A stretch of DNA of 64,000 nt from Marinobacter sp. (GTDB lineage Bacteria; Pseudomonadota; Gammaproteobacteria; Pseudomonadales; Oleiphilaceae): contig JAKDUK010000004.1 in NCBI GenBank assembly GCA_030457765.1, positions 1 to 64,000 of the forward strand. The letters run 5' to 3'. Positions 50,909 to 60,825 of the stretch are shown piece by piece (within the stretch, counting starts at the first letter, position 1; each line of letters begins with the position of its first letter). A model generated the notes under the pieces. That model was not told where the DNA came from and did no database searches. It saw only the letters and a program-made list of their open reading frames with translations. The translations under genes and the position numbers were made by a program.

Positions 50909-52270
50909 CTAGTCGCCCTGATTCAGCTTCTCGAGGAAATCCATCAGCGGCTTCACTTTGGTGAGGGTTTCCTGATATTCGCTTTCTGGTTCCGAGTCGG
51001 CAACAATGCCGCCGCCGCCCCAGCAGCGTATGGTGCCGTCGGACCGGCAAAATAGTGTTCTTATGGCTATGTTGCTGTCCAACCTGCCATTCAAGCCCAT
51101 ATAAAATACAGAGCCACAGTAGGGGCCTCTCCAGTGTGGTTCCAGTTCCCTGATAATTTCCATTGCTCTTATTTTAGGCGCTCCTGTAATCGAGCCACCC
51201 GGAAAGGCAGCCAGGAACGCTCTGAATGGCGTGACATCGGATCGCAACGTGGCTTTTATGTGGCTAACGAGGTGATGAACGTTATGGAAGGACTCCAGTT
51301 CGAAAAGCCCCTCAACTTTGACCGTGCCAGGCTCGGCATGCAGGCCAAGATCGTTGCGAAGCAAATCCACAATCATCAGGTTTTCTGCACGGTCCTTTTC
51401 CGAATTTATCAGTTCTTCAGCTAATGCCCGGTCTTCGGTAGTCGTTCGTCCTCTGGCGCGGGTACCTTTTATAGGGCTCGTGCTCATAATATTCTGACTG
51501 ATGCTCAGAAAACGCTCAGGAGAGACGGATAAAATGTCCGCTGCGCCTTGACGAATAAAGGCTGAAAAAGGCGTGGGGTGAGTTTTCGTTAAGGCCTTGT
51601 AGGCGTTCCAGCTATTGCCTTTATACCGCCCTTCAAATTCCTGCGAAAGATTCACCTGGTAACAGTCGCCTGCCTGAATATAGCGTTTGACCTTATCTAC
51701 ATTGGTTTTGTACCGGGTCGCTGTTTGTCTGGGGCGAAATGGCGCTGTTATCTCCCAGTTAGAGCTCGCAGGTGCCGAAGAGGTTTTGAGCCAGTACTCG
51801 AGTTTGGCTATTTTTTCTGCCGAACACTCAGGATGCAGCCACAGGTAGTATTTGCCAGTTTTCTGGTTATAGCTGGCCATCCAGAGGTAAAGGTTTGCCG
51901 ATAGGATTGGATCGGGCAGGGTGCGCCTGACCGCCGATAGTCGCTCTTCCAGAAGATAACCAAATTCAAAGCTGACAGTCCCGACCCAGCCTCCGACCAG
52001 GTACTCGTGGGTTTGTTCACGTTTTACCTGATAGTGGTTGCTGGCCTGCTCAACGCTTTCAATGCTTTGTTGGGCTTCGGCGAACGAGCATTCGCTTTTT
52101 AGTGTTTGCTTGCACTCGGTCTCCGCGAGGCATGCAAAACCTGCGAAATCTCCAGACCCCTTTGCACCGGAGATTCCTCCCAGATGGAAAAAATCACTTT
52201 GCACAGAAGCGTGCGCCAGTAGCGAATGATACTCGTCTTCGGTGAGCTCTTTTGCGCCAGTTGTGCTCAC
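50909..52270 (-). CDS. pabB: aminodeoxychorismate synthase component I
   Basis: 'AGDCYQVNLSQEF', 'PIKGTRARG', 'AFPGGSITGAPKIRAMEII'. Confidence 0.94.
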   Translation of the reverse strand: MSTTGAKELTEDEYHSLLAHASVQSDFFHLGGISGAKGSGDFAGFACLAETECKQTLKSECSFAEAQQSIESVEQASNHYQVKREQTHEYLVGGWVGTVSFEFGYLLEERLSAVRRTLPDPILSANLYLWMASYNQKTGKYYLWLHPECSAEKIAKLEYWLKTSSAPASSNWEITAPFRPRQTATRYKTNVDKVKRYIQAGDCYQVNLSQEFEGRYKGNSWNAYKALTKTHPTPFSAFIRQGAADILSVSPERFLSISQNIMSTSPIKGTRARGRTTTEDRALAEELINSEKDRAENLMIVDLLRNDLGLHAEPGTVKVEGLFELESFHNVHHLVSHIKATLRSDVTPFRAFLAAFPGGSITGAPKIRAMEIIRELEPHWRGPYCGSVFYMGLNGRLDSNIAIRTLFCRSDGTIRCWGGGGIVADSEPESEYQETLTKVKPLMDFLEKLNQGD

Positions 52271-52443
52271 GCAGCCTCCGTTCTGAATCGAGAGAATGTT
52301 AATTGGTACACAGTTTCAGGATTGCTCGTTCGTTTGAACTGCTGGTGTAATGAAAACCGTGGAAACCTGCTGGGCTATCGGTTCCTATAGTAACAGGATC
52401 CACCTACTGAATTAACGCAGAACTTAACCCGGAAGGACCAGAT

Positions 52444-53052
52444 ATGATTAATCGCGTTTTGACTGTATGGCTGTGTGTGTTGGGTTTAATGATTGGCGTA
52501 CCGGCAGCCGCTCAAGAAGGTAAAGAGTACGAAGACCATATTCTTTCAGACGGTAAATTCACGAACGAGGAACTGGCGGTTGTTATTCTGCGTGCCAAAG
52601 ATGATTTGACCTCTCTGCTGGAAAAGGCGGTTGCAGAGGTGAAGGTAGAGATGGAAGAAACGGGTCTTTTCAGTCCCCAGGCATGGATGTTGATGAAAAA
52701 CCAGGATCTGAAGAAGGTATCGCTATCGGGGCAGGCTGAGAGCGCCCCCCCGAATATCAAGGTTCACATGTTCCGTGCAAGCCTCAGGTCTGTGGCGCGG
52801 CATAATCGAATTGATGCGGCGCTGATCGTATACCCTGGTTCTATCAAAAAAGACGGCGAAACCCAGCGCATTGTTGCGGTTGAGCATGAACATCGCCTGG
52901 GCGTGTCGGGACTCAAGCTTATCCCCCTGGACCTGGAAGATGGTGAGGCATCCTTTGGTGAGCCAATTTCTCAAAAAAAGCCTTTCGCTTTTTTTTATGA
53001 GGGGAAGCCTGAAAAACAAAGCGGCGACAAATTGAAAAAAGTAACCGAATAG
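52444..53052 (+). CDS. exported protein of unknown function
   Basis: Signal peptide 'VWLCVLGLMIGVPAAAQ', RBS-like aaggacc upstream. Confidence 0.65.
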   Translation: MINRVLTVWLCVLGLMIGVPAAAQEGKEYEDHILSDGKFTNEELAVVILRAKDDLTSLLEKAVAEVKVEMEETGLFSPQAWMLMKNQDLKKVSLSGQAESAPPNIKVHMFRASLRSVARHNRIDAALIVYPGSIKKDGETQRIVAVEHEHRLGVSGLKLIPLDLEDGEASFGEPISQKKPFAFFYEGKPEKQSGDKLKKVTE

Positions 53053-53190
53053 ATGTTGTTTGTTACGAAGTGTGAGTGTTTTCACGGAATCGGACTGTAA
53101 AACAATCTTTAATGGAGTTGTGGGGTCACGAACTCCACTTCCAAAATTAAGGCTCATACAACAACAAAATGAGTCGATAAGGAGATAAAA

Positions 53191-54168
53191 ATGAAAGGCC
53201 TGAAAAAACTTGCTCTTGTAACAGCAATTGCCGCTGCCCCGTTCGCAGCTAACGCAGATCTGAAAGCTCTTGACGACTCCGCTATGGGTAACGTAACCGG
53301 CCAGGCTGGTGTAACCATCGAATTGGAAACTCGCGTTTCTATCGGTGAGTTCACCTACACGGACGAAGGTACCTTCGCGGTTTCTGGCATCGAGATCGGT
53401 GGTGCGGACGCCAGTGGTTTGACCCTTACCGACCCTGCAAGTCCAGATGGGGGTTATGACCCTCAACCTGGTCTTGTTACTCAGAGTGAACTGCTGAATG
53501 ACCTGAAAATCGACATTGATGTTGCAGCCGATGGTGACGCCGTCATTCATGTAGGCTCCAACACGGGTGCCCCGATCGATTGGGGTATGCAGGTTGACAG
53601 TATGTCGCTGCGCGACAATGTTGAGGCGAGCTCCGCCACTCAGAACACCACGCTTATCTCAGGCCTGAAAGCTTGGGGTCAGCTGGCTGCCCTGGATATC
53701 CGCGTAGACACCAAAGATGTTGGCGGTATTGCGGATACCGGTACTCTGAATCTGGATGCTGCTTTCACGGTTGAGCAGATGGATTTTGATGTAGAATTCC
53801 TCGGTGTCGGCATTCGCGACATGAAGATCGTAGGTGCTAACGCCGGTGGCGCTACCTACTCAGATCAGGAAATGGCCGATCTGCTGGGTGACGATAACGG
53901 TGAAGACCCAGCTCTTGAAGGTAAGCTGGCTGCTCTTGCCTCTGGCAACAACCCACTTGGCCAGTCGTTTGCTGTAGCCCGTCTGGATGTCTATAAGGGC
54001 AATGGTCTGGGCGCTTCAGGTGCAACTGATGTTCTACGTGTGGATGTTGATGATGTGTTGATGGATGTAAGCGTTGCAGAAACCATTATTGGTGGCGCTA
54101 ACATCGGTACCATTGGTATCGACAACCTGCACATCTCTGACACCAAACTGGCTGTATACGGTCACTAA
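53191..54168 (+). CDS. DUF6160-like secreted protein
   Basis: Signal peptide then 'LKALDDSAMGNVTGQAGVTIELETRVSIGEFTYTDEG'; strong RBS ataaggagataaaa. Confidence 0.8.
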   Translation: MKGLKKLALVTAIAAAPFAANADLKALDDSAMGNVTGQAGVTIELETRVSIGEFTYTDEGTFAVSGIEIGGADASGLTLTDPASPDGGYDPQPGLVTQSELLNDLKIDIDVAADGDAVIHVGSNTGAPIDWGMQVDSMSLRDNVEASSATQNTTLISGLKAWGQLAALDIRVDTKDVGGIADTGTLNLDAAFTVEQMDFDVEFLGVGIRDMKIVGANAGGATYSDQEMADLLGDDNGEDPALEGKLAALASGNNPLGQSFAVARLDVYKGNGLGASGATDVLRVDVDDVLMDVSVAETIIGGANIGTIGIDNLHISDTKLAVYGH

Positions 54169-54193
54169 TCTGACCTAGCAACGAGTAGTGTTG

Positions 54194-54222
54194 AAACGCC
54201 CCGCTCCGCGGGGCGTTTTTTG
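54194..54222 (+). terminator. intrinsic terminator of DUF6160-like gene
   Basis: ACGCCCCGC-TCC-GCGGGGCGTTTTTTG. Confidence 0.85.
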
Positions 54223-54250
54223 TTATTGGAAAGATAATATGAATGGTCAT

Positions 54251-54284
54251 AAAAAACGGCAGCTTAAAAATAAAAGCTGCCGTA
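54251..54284 (-). terminator. intrinsic terminator, minus strand
   Basis: ACGGCAGCTTTTATTTTTAAGCTGCCGTTTTTTATG on minus strand. Confidence 0.7.
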
Positions 54285-54315
54285 CTGTTTGAAGCTGGGG
54301 CGTGAGGTTTGCGGC

Positions 54316-54993
54316 TTACTGGTCAGGCACCGCAATGGACAGATCAAATCCGCCACCCGGCCTTGGCGTCAGAGTAACTGGCCCTTCATTAATGCCTTGC
54401 GGGATTTGTATTTGATCTATGCCCGGTGGGCTGCCAATGGAAAAATTCAGATTCTGCCCATCAAAACCAATACCCAGCTGATCGTTAAGAAAAGACTGGG
54501 TGAAAGGCTCATCCGGAATCTGCATTTGCTGCCCGAAGACCAATGGCGGGATATTGGGTGTGAATGCTGCAGGAGGCTGCGCTCTTGCAAGCTCTTCCTG
54601 GGGCAGAAGTAGCGCCCGGCGAAGGAATTCTTCCTCAGCATTTGCAAGGGCGTCGGATTTACCCTCGTCTGTAAATCTTTGCAGGGCTTTTCGGTAGGCT
54701 TCGTCTTCTGCTTCTGTGGTAACCGGTTCGCCCGGGGATATCGTCAGGGCGCGAATAATGCGCTGGCGGTCTGCTTCTGATTTGCGGTTTTCTTTTGGTA
54801 CCACTATTACCGCAGAATCCTTCACGTAGGTTTCGACCATCTCGTCTGAGGTCATGGCCTGAACCCCCGCGGTTGCAGGTGTCGGAACAGTAAAAGCCAG
54901 TGCAGCGGCAATGCCTGCCGCTATACGCGTAACGCTTTTGGTATGGGCTGTCGGGGCGGGATTGTGCCCGACCGGTAAGTTCCGGTTGTTCAT
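54316..54993 (-). CDS. exported protein of unknown function
   Basis: Signal-peptide-like N-terminus '...AAGIAAALAFTVPTPATA', own terminator, convergent with the DUF6160-like gene. Confidence 0.7.
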   Translation of the reverse strand: MNNRNLPVGHNPAPTAHTKSVTRIAAGIAAALAFTVPTPATAGVQAMTSDEMVETYVKDSAVIVVPKENRKSEADRQRIIRALTISPGEPVTTEAEDEAYRKALQRFTDEGKSDALANAEEEFLRRALLLPQEELARAQPPAAFTPNIPPLVFGQQMQIPDEPFTQSFLNDQLGIGFDGQNLNFSIGSPPGIDQIQIPQGINEGPVTLTPRPGGGFDLSIAVPDQ

Positions 54994-55255
54994 AATGTTG
55001 CCTCTTGCTGCGATGAGCTCAGGTGCGAGGCGTGTCTGAGGTTACAGCAATCAGTACGCTTCTCTATAGTTACGAGTATTCGGGTTGTCTAACAGTATTT
55101 CAAGCGTGTGAGCGCTAGTTTGTGATCAGAACCCTTGATTTGCCGTACTGTTACAAAAAGCCTGGTGAAGAGGGTTAACATAGCGGTGGATTTTCGCTGG
55201 GGTGGCTCAGTAAAGCGTTGCACACCCACATATATGTATCGGGTTCAGGGGTAAA

Positions 55256-56293
55256 ATGAGCAGACTAATACGTAGCCGCTTTCAGAGCTGGATAAACCGT
55301 CGCATTCCGCGTTCAGATGTTCAGGTGCTCACCCAGAGAAACCTTTTCATTTTGCCAACAGCTGCCGGCGTGATGTTTGGGCTGCTATTGCTAATTATGC
55401 TACTCACCGGCATTAATTATCAGAACAGTCTTATTTATTTGGTTACTTTTTTACTTGGGGCGGTGTTTGTAGGGGCCATGCACCAAACCCACCGAAACCT
55501 TTCCGGTCTTGAGTTTACGTTAGTTCAGGCAGGTGAAGGGTTTGCGGGTGATAACATTGTTTTCCGTTTGCGGGCAGCGGCCGGTAAGGACGATGCCATA
55601 GCCTTTACGCTTTCTGTTGATGACTTGTCGGTGCCAGTGGGCCATGTACCGGCTGGCCAGTCGGTAGATGTTGCCTTGCCCGTGCCTTCTGCATTCCGGG
55701 GCTATCTGCAGCCAGATCGCATCCGAATAGAAACCCGCTTTCCCTTTGGCTTACTTAAGGCCTGGTCATGGATGAGGCCGGTTTCAGCAGCCGTGGTTTT
55801 CCCTCGGCCAATTGTGGCCCCGGATGTTGTAAGTGCGGTAGAAGACGGAGAGCAAACCTCTAATTCTCGCTCCCCTGAAGGGAATGATCACGCTGAACTA
55901 AGGCCCTGGCGAGAAGGGGATATGAGCCAGCGTATTATGTGGAAGCGATTTGCCCGCAGTGGCCAGATGGTTGTCGCAGATTGGGAAGCGGATAAAGGCA
56001 ACCCCCATTGGCTGGATTTTAATGCCTTTGCCGGCACGGACCATGAGTTGCGACTTAGTTATCTTTCATGGTTGGTTATTGAACGGGGAAAGAGCGGGGC
56101 AAGGTTTGGTTTGAATTTGCCCGGCCAAGTCATTGAGCCAGAGAGTAGCACAACCCACACCACACGGTGCCTCAGGGCATTAGCTGTTTGGGGTGAGGAA
56201 AAGCCAAGGGATGCCTTTGCAGCCCCGCACGGTACGCGCCATTACACGACGATAAAAAAGTCTGCTGGTGCAGCGAGAGGGGTGCATTCATGA
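55256..56293 (+). CDS. DUF58 domain-containing protein
   Basis: Two TM segments; 'RSPEGNDHAELRPWREGDMSQRIMWKRFARSGQMVVADWE'. Confidence 0.92.
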   Translation: MSRLIRSRFQSWINRRIPRSDVQVLTQRNLFILPTAAGVMFGLLLLIMLLTGINYQNSLIYLVTFLLGAVFVGAMHQTHRNLSGLEFTLVQAGEGFAGDNIVFRLRAAAGKDDAIAFTLSVDDLSVPVGHVPAGQSVDVALPVPSAFRGYLQPDRIRIETRFPFGLLKAWSWMRPVSAAVVFPRPIVAPDVVSAVEDGEQTSNSRSPEGNDHAELRPWREGDMSQRIMWKRFARSGQMVVADWEADKGNPHWLDFNAFAGTDHELRLSYLSWLVIERGKSGARFGLNLPGQVIEPESSTTHTTRCLRALAVWGEEKPRDAFAAPHGTRHYTTIKKSAGAARGVHS

Positions 56294-58404
56294 GTGTTTG
56301 GGGCGTCTCTAGGAGCGAACCTGAAACACAAAGCGATAGCTTGCCTTCTCGTGCTTTGTTGTGGCTGATTGTTAGCTTTGTCGTATTGCTGACGCCCCAG
56401 GTTGATCGACTTCCCTTATGGTTGATCCTTGTGTGTACGGCATTGGCCGGCTGGCGCTGGCTTGCGCAGCAGGGGCGTGTGCGTTTGCCGGGCCGTTGGC
56501 TGCGAACCGGGATTATGCTGATTTTGGTGGCGGTCTATCTGATTACAGTGCAGGGGAGTTTCACCGTCGATACAGCCGCTTCGTTTTTTGTGTTGGCGGT
56601 TGGCTTGAAGTGGCTTGAAACCCGCACTGTGCGGGATTTTTACGTGCTGTTTTATATTCTGGTGTATCTGGCTACGGTGAACTTTTTGTTTCATCAGGAA
56701 ATTCACTGGGCGTTGGTGAACATTGGCGCAATTGTTTTGTTGCTTATTGGCCTGCAAGTGTTGAACGCACCGGATCTTCCCGGTGGTATGAAAGCGAGCT
56801 TATGCAGGTTGGGGGGTATGCTCCTGAAAGTACTGCCAGTGGTTGTTCTGTTGTTTGTATTCTTCCCGCGTATGGACCCGTTATGGAGTGTGCCGTTGGT
56901 GTCTGGCCAGGCGAGCACAGGTATCAGCGACACCATGCGGCCAGGAGATATATCCAACCTGGCGCAAAGCAGCGAGCGGGCCTTTCGTGTGACCTTCGGT
57001 GGTGCGATTCCGGAAAACAGAGACAGGTACTGGCGGGGGCTGATACTGGACTCTTTGGATGACGGAACCTGGCGCCAGAGTGGGGTCGAGCCTTATCGTT
57101 CGCCGGGACGAGTGAATGTGGATGGCGGCGTGGGCGAGCTAGCCGCCAATGAGTACGATGTTTTGATGGAGGCAACGGATCAACGGTGGGCATTTGCCCT
57201 TGAAGGTTCAGAGGCGGTATCAGATAACCTGGTAAAGGAGTCGAATAATCTATTTCGTTTTCGCCGGCCGGCAGATAGCTCCATTCGCTACAGGCTAGCG
57301 CTTGGAGATACCGATAAACCGCCCATGCAATCGCTCGAGCAACGCCAAGCCGGCCGCTACCTTCAGCTACCAGCTCAGGGCAACCCCCGGGCGCGGGCCT
57401 TGGCTGATGAGCTGAAAAAATCAAACAACGACATTGGCGTAATCCAATCGTTACTAGGCCGGTTTCGGGAACAGCCCTATTTTTATACTTTGCGCCCACC
57501 TGAAATGCCGAACGACGGTATAGACAACCTGCTTTTTGAAGAAAAACGTGGGTTTTGTGCCCATTATGCTGGCGCTACGACCTTTGTGTTGCGCTCGGCG
57601 GGCATTCCAGCGCGGGTAGTGGTTGGGTACCAGGGTGGCGAAGCCGGTGCAGGCGGCGATTACCTGATCGTTCGTCAGTACGATGCCCATGCTTGGGTTG
57701 AAGCCTGGGTTAAAGGGCGGGGTTGGGTTCGCGTAGATCCGACAGCAGCTATCGCCCCAGACAGAATAGAATCCGGTTTGCGGGATGCCGTGGCCGATGA
57801 GGGCTCGTTCCTGGAAAACAACTGGACGTCGGCCCAAAGATACGGCGATGTGGCTATTGTTCAGTGGGCAAGCCTGCAGCTTGATCGAATTAATTACCAA
57901 TGGCAGCGTTGGGTTGTTGGGTACCAAGGCCAAAGTCAGTTGGATTTAATGTCCCGCTTGCCGGGTGGGTTTGGCATGCGGGAACTGGGGTATTTAACCG
58001 CCGGCATCGTCGGCGCTGCGTTGTTGATTGTAGGGCTTTTATCAGCCTTACAGATACGCCGGGGTGCCGGCCGGGATGGTTATAGCCGTGCGCTGGCAGC
58101 TTGGCATCGGTTATGTGGGCAGGTAGGAGTGCCCGTAAGACAAGGTGAAACCCCCGCTGCTCTTGCCGCAAGGCTGGCAATTGCCGAGCCTGCTGTAGCG
58201 GATTCCGCCAGGCTTTTTGCCCGCACGGTTAACAGCCACTACTATAGGCCCCAAATTGAGCCTCAATCCGCCCGTGATAACGATGACGATCTTAAACGGT
58301 TGCGCAGATTACTGGTTACCATGAAGCGACAGTTGCACCGATCTGGCAAACTTCGGTCCGCATTTTTGCACCCCAGCCCTCAATCAGGAAAGCACAGTGA
58401 CTGA
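56290..58404 (+). CDS. tgpA: TgpA family transglutaminase (DUF3488 plus transglutaminase core)
   Basis: Multi-TM N-terminus; 'KRGFCAHYAGATTFVLRSAGIPARVVVGYQGGE...YDAHAWVEAW...GWVRVDPTAA'. Confidence 0.94.
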   Translation: MSVWGVSRSEPETQSDSLPSRALLWLIVSFVVLLTPQVDRLPLWLILVCTALAGWRWLAQQGRVRLPGRWLRTGIMLILVAVYLITVQGSFTVDTAASFFVLAVGLKWLETRTVRDFYVLFYILVYLATVNFLFHQEIHWALVNIGAIVLLLIGLQVLNAPDLPGGMKASLCRLGGMLLKVLPVVVLLFVFFPRMDPLWSVPLVSGQASTGISDTMRPGDISNLAQSSERAFRVTFGGAIPENRDRYWRGLILDSLDDGTWRQSGVEPYRSPGRVNVDGGVGELAANEYDVLMEATDQRWAFALEGSEAVSDNLVKESNNLFRFRRPADSSIRYRLALGDTDKPPMQSLEQRQAGRYLQLPAQGNPRARALADELKKSNNDIGVIQSLLGRFREQPYFYTLRPPEMPNDGIDNLLFEEKRGFCAHYAGATTFVLRSAGIPARVVVGYQGGEAGAGGDYLIVRQYDAHAWVEAWVKGRGWVRVDPTAAIAPDRIESGLRDAVADEGSFLENNWTSAQRYGDVAIVQWASLQLDRINYQWQRWVVGYQGQSQLDLMSRLPGGFGMRELGYLTAGIVGAALLIVGLLSALQIRRGAGRDGYSRALAAWHRLCGQVGVPVRQGETPAALAARLAIAEPAVADSARLFARTVNSHYYRPQIEPQSARDNDDDLKRLRRLLVTMKRQLHRSGKLRSAFLHPSPQSGKHSD

Positions 58405-59428
58405 CATTGCCCTTGATATGCCTTGGCTTGAGAAATCCTGGCAGTTTATTCAACACCGTCTTGCCGAGGGCCGGTTACCCCACGCGCTGCTTATTAATGG
58501 CGAATGTGGCGTGGGTAAGCGAGCATGGGCAGATGCCGTGTCTGGCCTGTTGCTGTGCGCAGTCCCTGTGAACACAGAGACTGGTACACCCGTTGCCTGT
58601 GGTCAGTGCCGTCAATGCGAGCTGTTTGCGGCATCCAGCCACCCGGATGTTCAGGTTTATTCACCGGAAAAATCCCGAATGATCAAGATTGAGCAAATAC
58701 GATCGCTTTCGGCCTTTGCGGTGTCCTCGCCCCAGGTTGCTGGTCGTAAAATTGCAGTGATTGACCGCGCAGATCAGCTTAATATCAACTCAGCGAATGC
58801 TTTGCTGAAAACCCTTGAAGAGCCGGTGGAAGACTTTGTGCTGCTACTTTTGCAGGAGAGCGGTCGCCCCGTATTGCCAACCATTCGATCCCGTTGCCAG
58901 GTGTTGTCGATACCTGTCCCGGCACCGGAGCAGGCAAACCAGTGGCTGACCAGTAGGGTGGCGAACATTGAAGGCGATAAACAGCCCTCTCTAGAACTTA
59001 TGGCCAAGTCTCTCATGCTGGCAGGAAATGCACCGCGTTTGGCTTTTGAATATGCTACGGGCGAGTTTCCGGCGTTGCGGGATGAGGCGTTCGATAAATT
59101 TCGGCAATTTATGAAGGGGCAGGTTGCCGTCTCGGAAGCTGCCAAGGCGTTTAAAGCATTGGGGTTGGAAGATATGCTTTGGTTATTTGAGGGCTGGGCA
59201 GCGGATTTAGCTAGGCTGAGTGCCGGCGGCAAAGCTAACGATTCTGAAGCCGGGGAGATGCTCGGGTTTCTGGCCGGTAATAACCCTGCGTGGCGCGCCC
59301 ACGAGCTGTCAGACATGGTGCGAGAAAGCCGGGCAGCGGGTGTATACAACGTTAGCCCCGAACTCGAAGCCAGCCGGTTGCTCATAGCCTGGCGAGACTT
59401 AATGCCAAAAAAACGCCGAGTATCCTAA
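58397..59428 (+). CDS. holB: DNA polymerase III subunit delta'
   Basis: 'LPHALLINGECGVGKRAWADA', Cys cluster, 'ANALLKTLEEP'. Confidence 0.94.
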   Translation: MTDIALDMPWLEKSWQFIQHRLAEGRLPHALLINGECGVGKRAWADAVSGLLLCAVPVNTETGTPVACGQCRQCELFAASSHPDVQVYSPEKSRMIKIEQIRSLSAFAVSSPQVAGRKIAVIDRADQLNINSANALLKTLEEPVEDFVLLLLQESGRPVLPTIRSRCQVLSIPVPAPEQANQWLTSRVANIEGDKQPSLELMAKSLMLAGNAPRLAFEYATGEFPALRDEAFDKFRQFMKGQVAVSEAAKAFKALGLEDMLWLFEGWAADLARLSAGGKANDSEAGEMLGFLAGNNPAWRAHELSDMVRESRAAGVYNVSPELEASRLLIAWRDLMPKKRRVS

Positions 59429-59533
59429 TTGCGCTTTTGCTCAGCACAACTGCTATGATTTGGACTTATCAAGGGTTTTTCTCTCGCCCGATAGGTTTCA
59501 CAGTAAAACATTCAATTTTAGAAGGTGTCAGAT

Positions 59534-59884
59534 ATGGGGCCCGGATTTGGTGCACGCAGCGGCATTCTTACCCTGACGATCAAAGATAAAGCGGTGTTGT
59601 ATGCCGCTTACATGCCATACATTCGCCAGGGTGGGTTGTTTATACCTACCCAGAAGCAGTATCAGCTGGGTGATGAGGTTTTTCTGTTGCTGAACCTGAT
59701 GGACGAACCAGAAAAGCTGCCGGTTGCGGGCAAAGTTATCTGGATTACGCCCAAAGGTGCCCAGGGAAACCGGGCAGCGGGTATTGGTGTCCAGTTTAAT
59801 GGTGATGATGAAAGCGCTAGAACCAAGATTGAGGCCTATCTTGCCGGCTCGCTGAGTTCTGATCGCCCGACCCATACAATGTGA
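59534..59884 (+). CDS. PilZ domain-containing protein
   Basis: 'GILTLTIKDKAVLYAAYMPYIRQGGLFIPT...YQLGDEVFLLLNLMDEPEKLPVAGKVIWITPKGAQGNRAAGIGVQF'; directly after holB. Confidence 0.9.
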   Translation: MGPGFGARSGILTLTIKDKAVLYAAYMPYIRQGGLFIPTQKQYQLGDEVFLLLNLMDEPEKLPVAGKVIWITPKGAQGNRAAGIGVQFNGDDESARTKIEAYLAGSLSSDRPTHTM

Positions 59885-59898
59885 GGTTCGATTCAGGT

Positions 59899-60825
59899 AT
59901 GAATGAACTTGCCTCATCACCAGAGACCCTCGGCAGTGAAAACGGGCTGCGAGAGATGGAGTGGCCGCTGCAACACATTACTCTGGCGGGTTTAAGCTGG
60001 ACAGCCGGCAGCACCTCACAATCAGTCAGCCCGCCTATTATCATGCTTCATGGTTGGCTGGATAACAGTCTTACGTTCTGCCAGATGGCGCCAGAACTGG
60101 CAAAGGTTTCGTCGTTATATGCAGTAGATTTTGCCGGCCACGGGCATTCCGGACATCGCCCGGCAGGTCAAAGCTATCAATTGATGGATTACGTTGCAGA
60201 CATTGCCGAGCTGATTGAAATCCACGTTTGTGGCTCGGAGCAGGGCGCACAAGTGGATATTGTTGGGCATTCCCTGGGCGGGATTGTCGGCTCGCTGTAT
60301 GCCGCCGCTTTTCCGGAACGCGTACGCAAGCTTGTGATGATAGACAGTTTAGGGGCGTTAAGCCGTTCCGCAGATGAGACCATCCCGCAGCTTCGCAAGT
60401 CTATTAATAAGCGGATCGCCGGGTCTGGTCGGTCTGCTGTTTATGCTGATATAGCTGCTGCAGCAAACGTTCGTGAAGGCGGGCTTAGCCCACTTAGCCA
60501 TGAAGCTGCATTGGCACTTGTTCCGCGCAATCTGAAGCCCGTGGGTGAAGGGTATAGCTGGCGCACCGACGCCCGTTTGCGGCACCCCTCGCCACTGATG
60601 ATGTCTGAAGATCAGGTGGTGGCTTCTCTGAAGGCAGTGCAGGCTCCAACGCTGTTTGTAAGCGCAAAGGAAGGGCTGCTTGCTAATCGAAAAGGGCTTG
60701 ATGATCGTTTAAATGCAATACCCGATGTGCAAAAGGTGGAGGTGCCCGGCGGGCATCATTGCCATCTTGATGGCAACACCCGCCCGGTTGCTGATGCTGT
60801 TAGAAACTTTCTTGACAATGAGTGA
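59899..60825 (+). CDS. alpha/beta fold hydrolase
   Basis: 'IIMLHGWLDNSLTF', 'DIVGHSLGGIVGSLYAAAFPERV', 'VPGGHHCHLD'. Confidence 0.9.
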   Translation: MNELASSPETLGSENGLREMEWPLQHITLAGLSWTAGSTSQSVSPPIIMLHGWLDNSLTFCQMAPELAKVSSLYAVDFAGHGHSGHRPAGQSYQLMDYVADIAELIEIHVCGSEQGAQVDIVGHSLGGIVGSLYAAAFPERVRKLVMIDSLGALSRSADETIPQLRKSINKRIAGSGRSAVYADIAAAANVREGGLSPLSHEAALALVPRNLKPVGEGYSWRTDARLRHPSPLMMSEDQVVASLKAVQAPTLFVSAKEGLLANRKGLDDRLNAIPDVQKVEVPGGHHCHLDGNTRPVADAVRNFLDNE

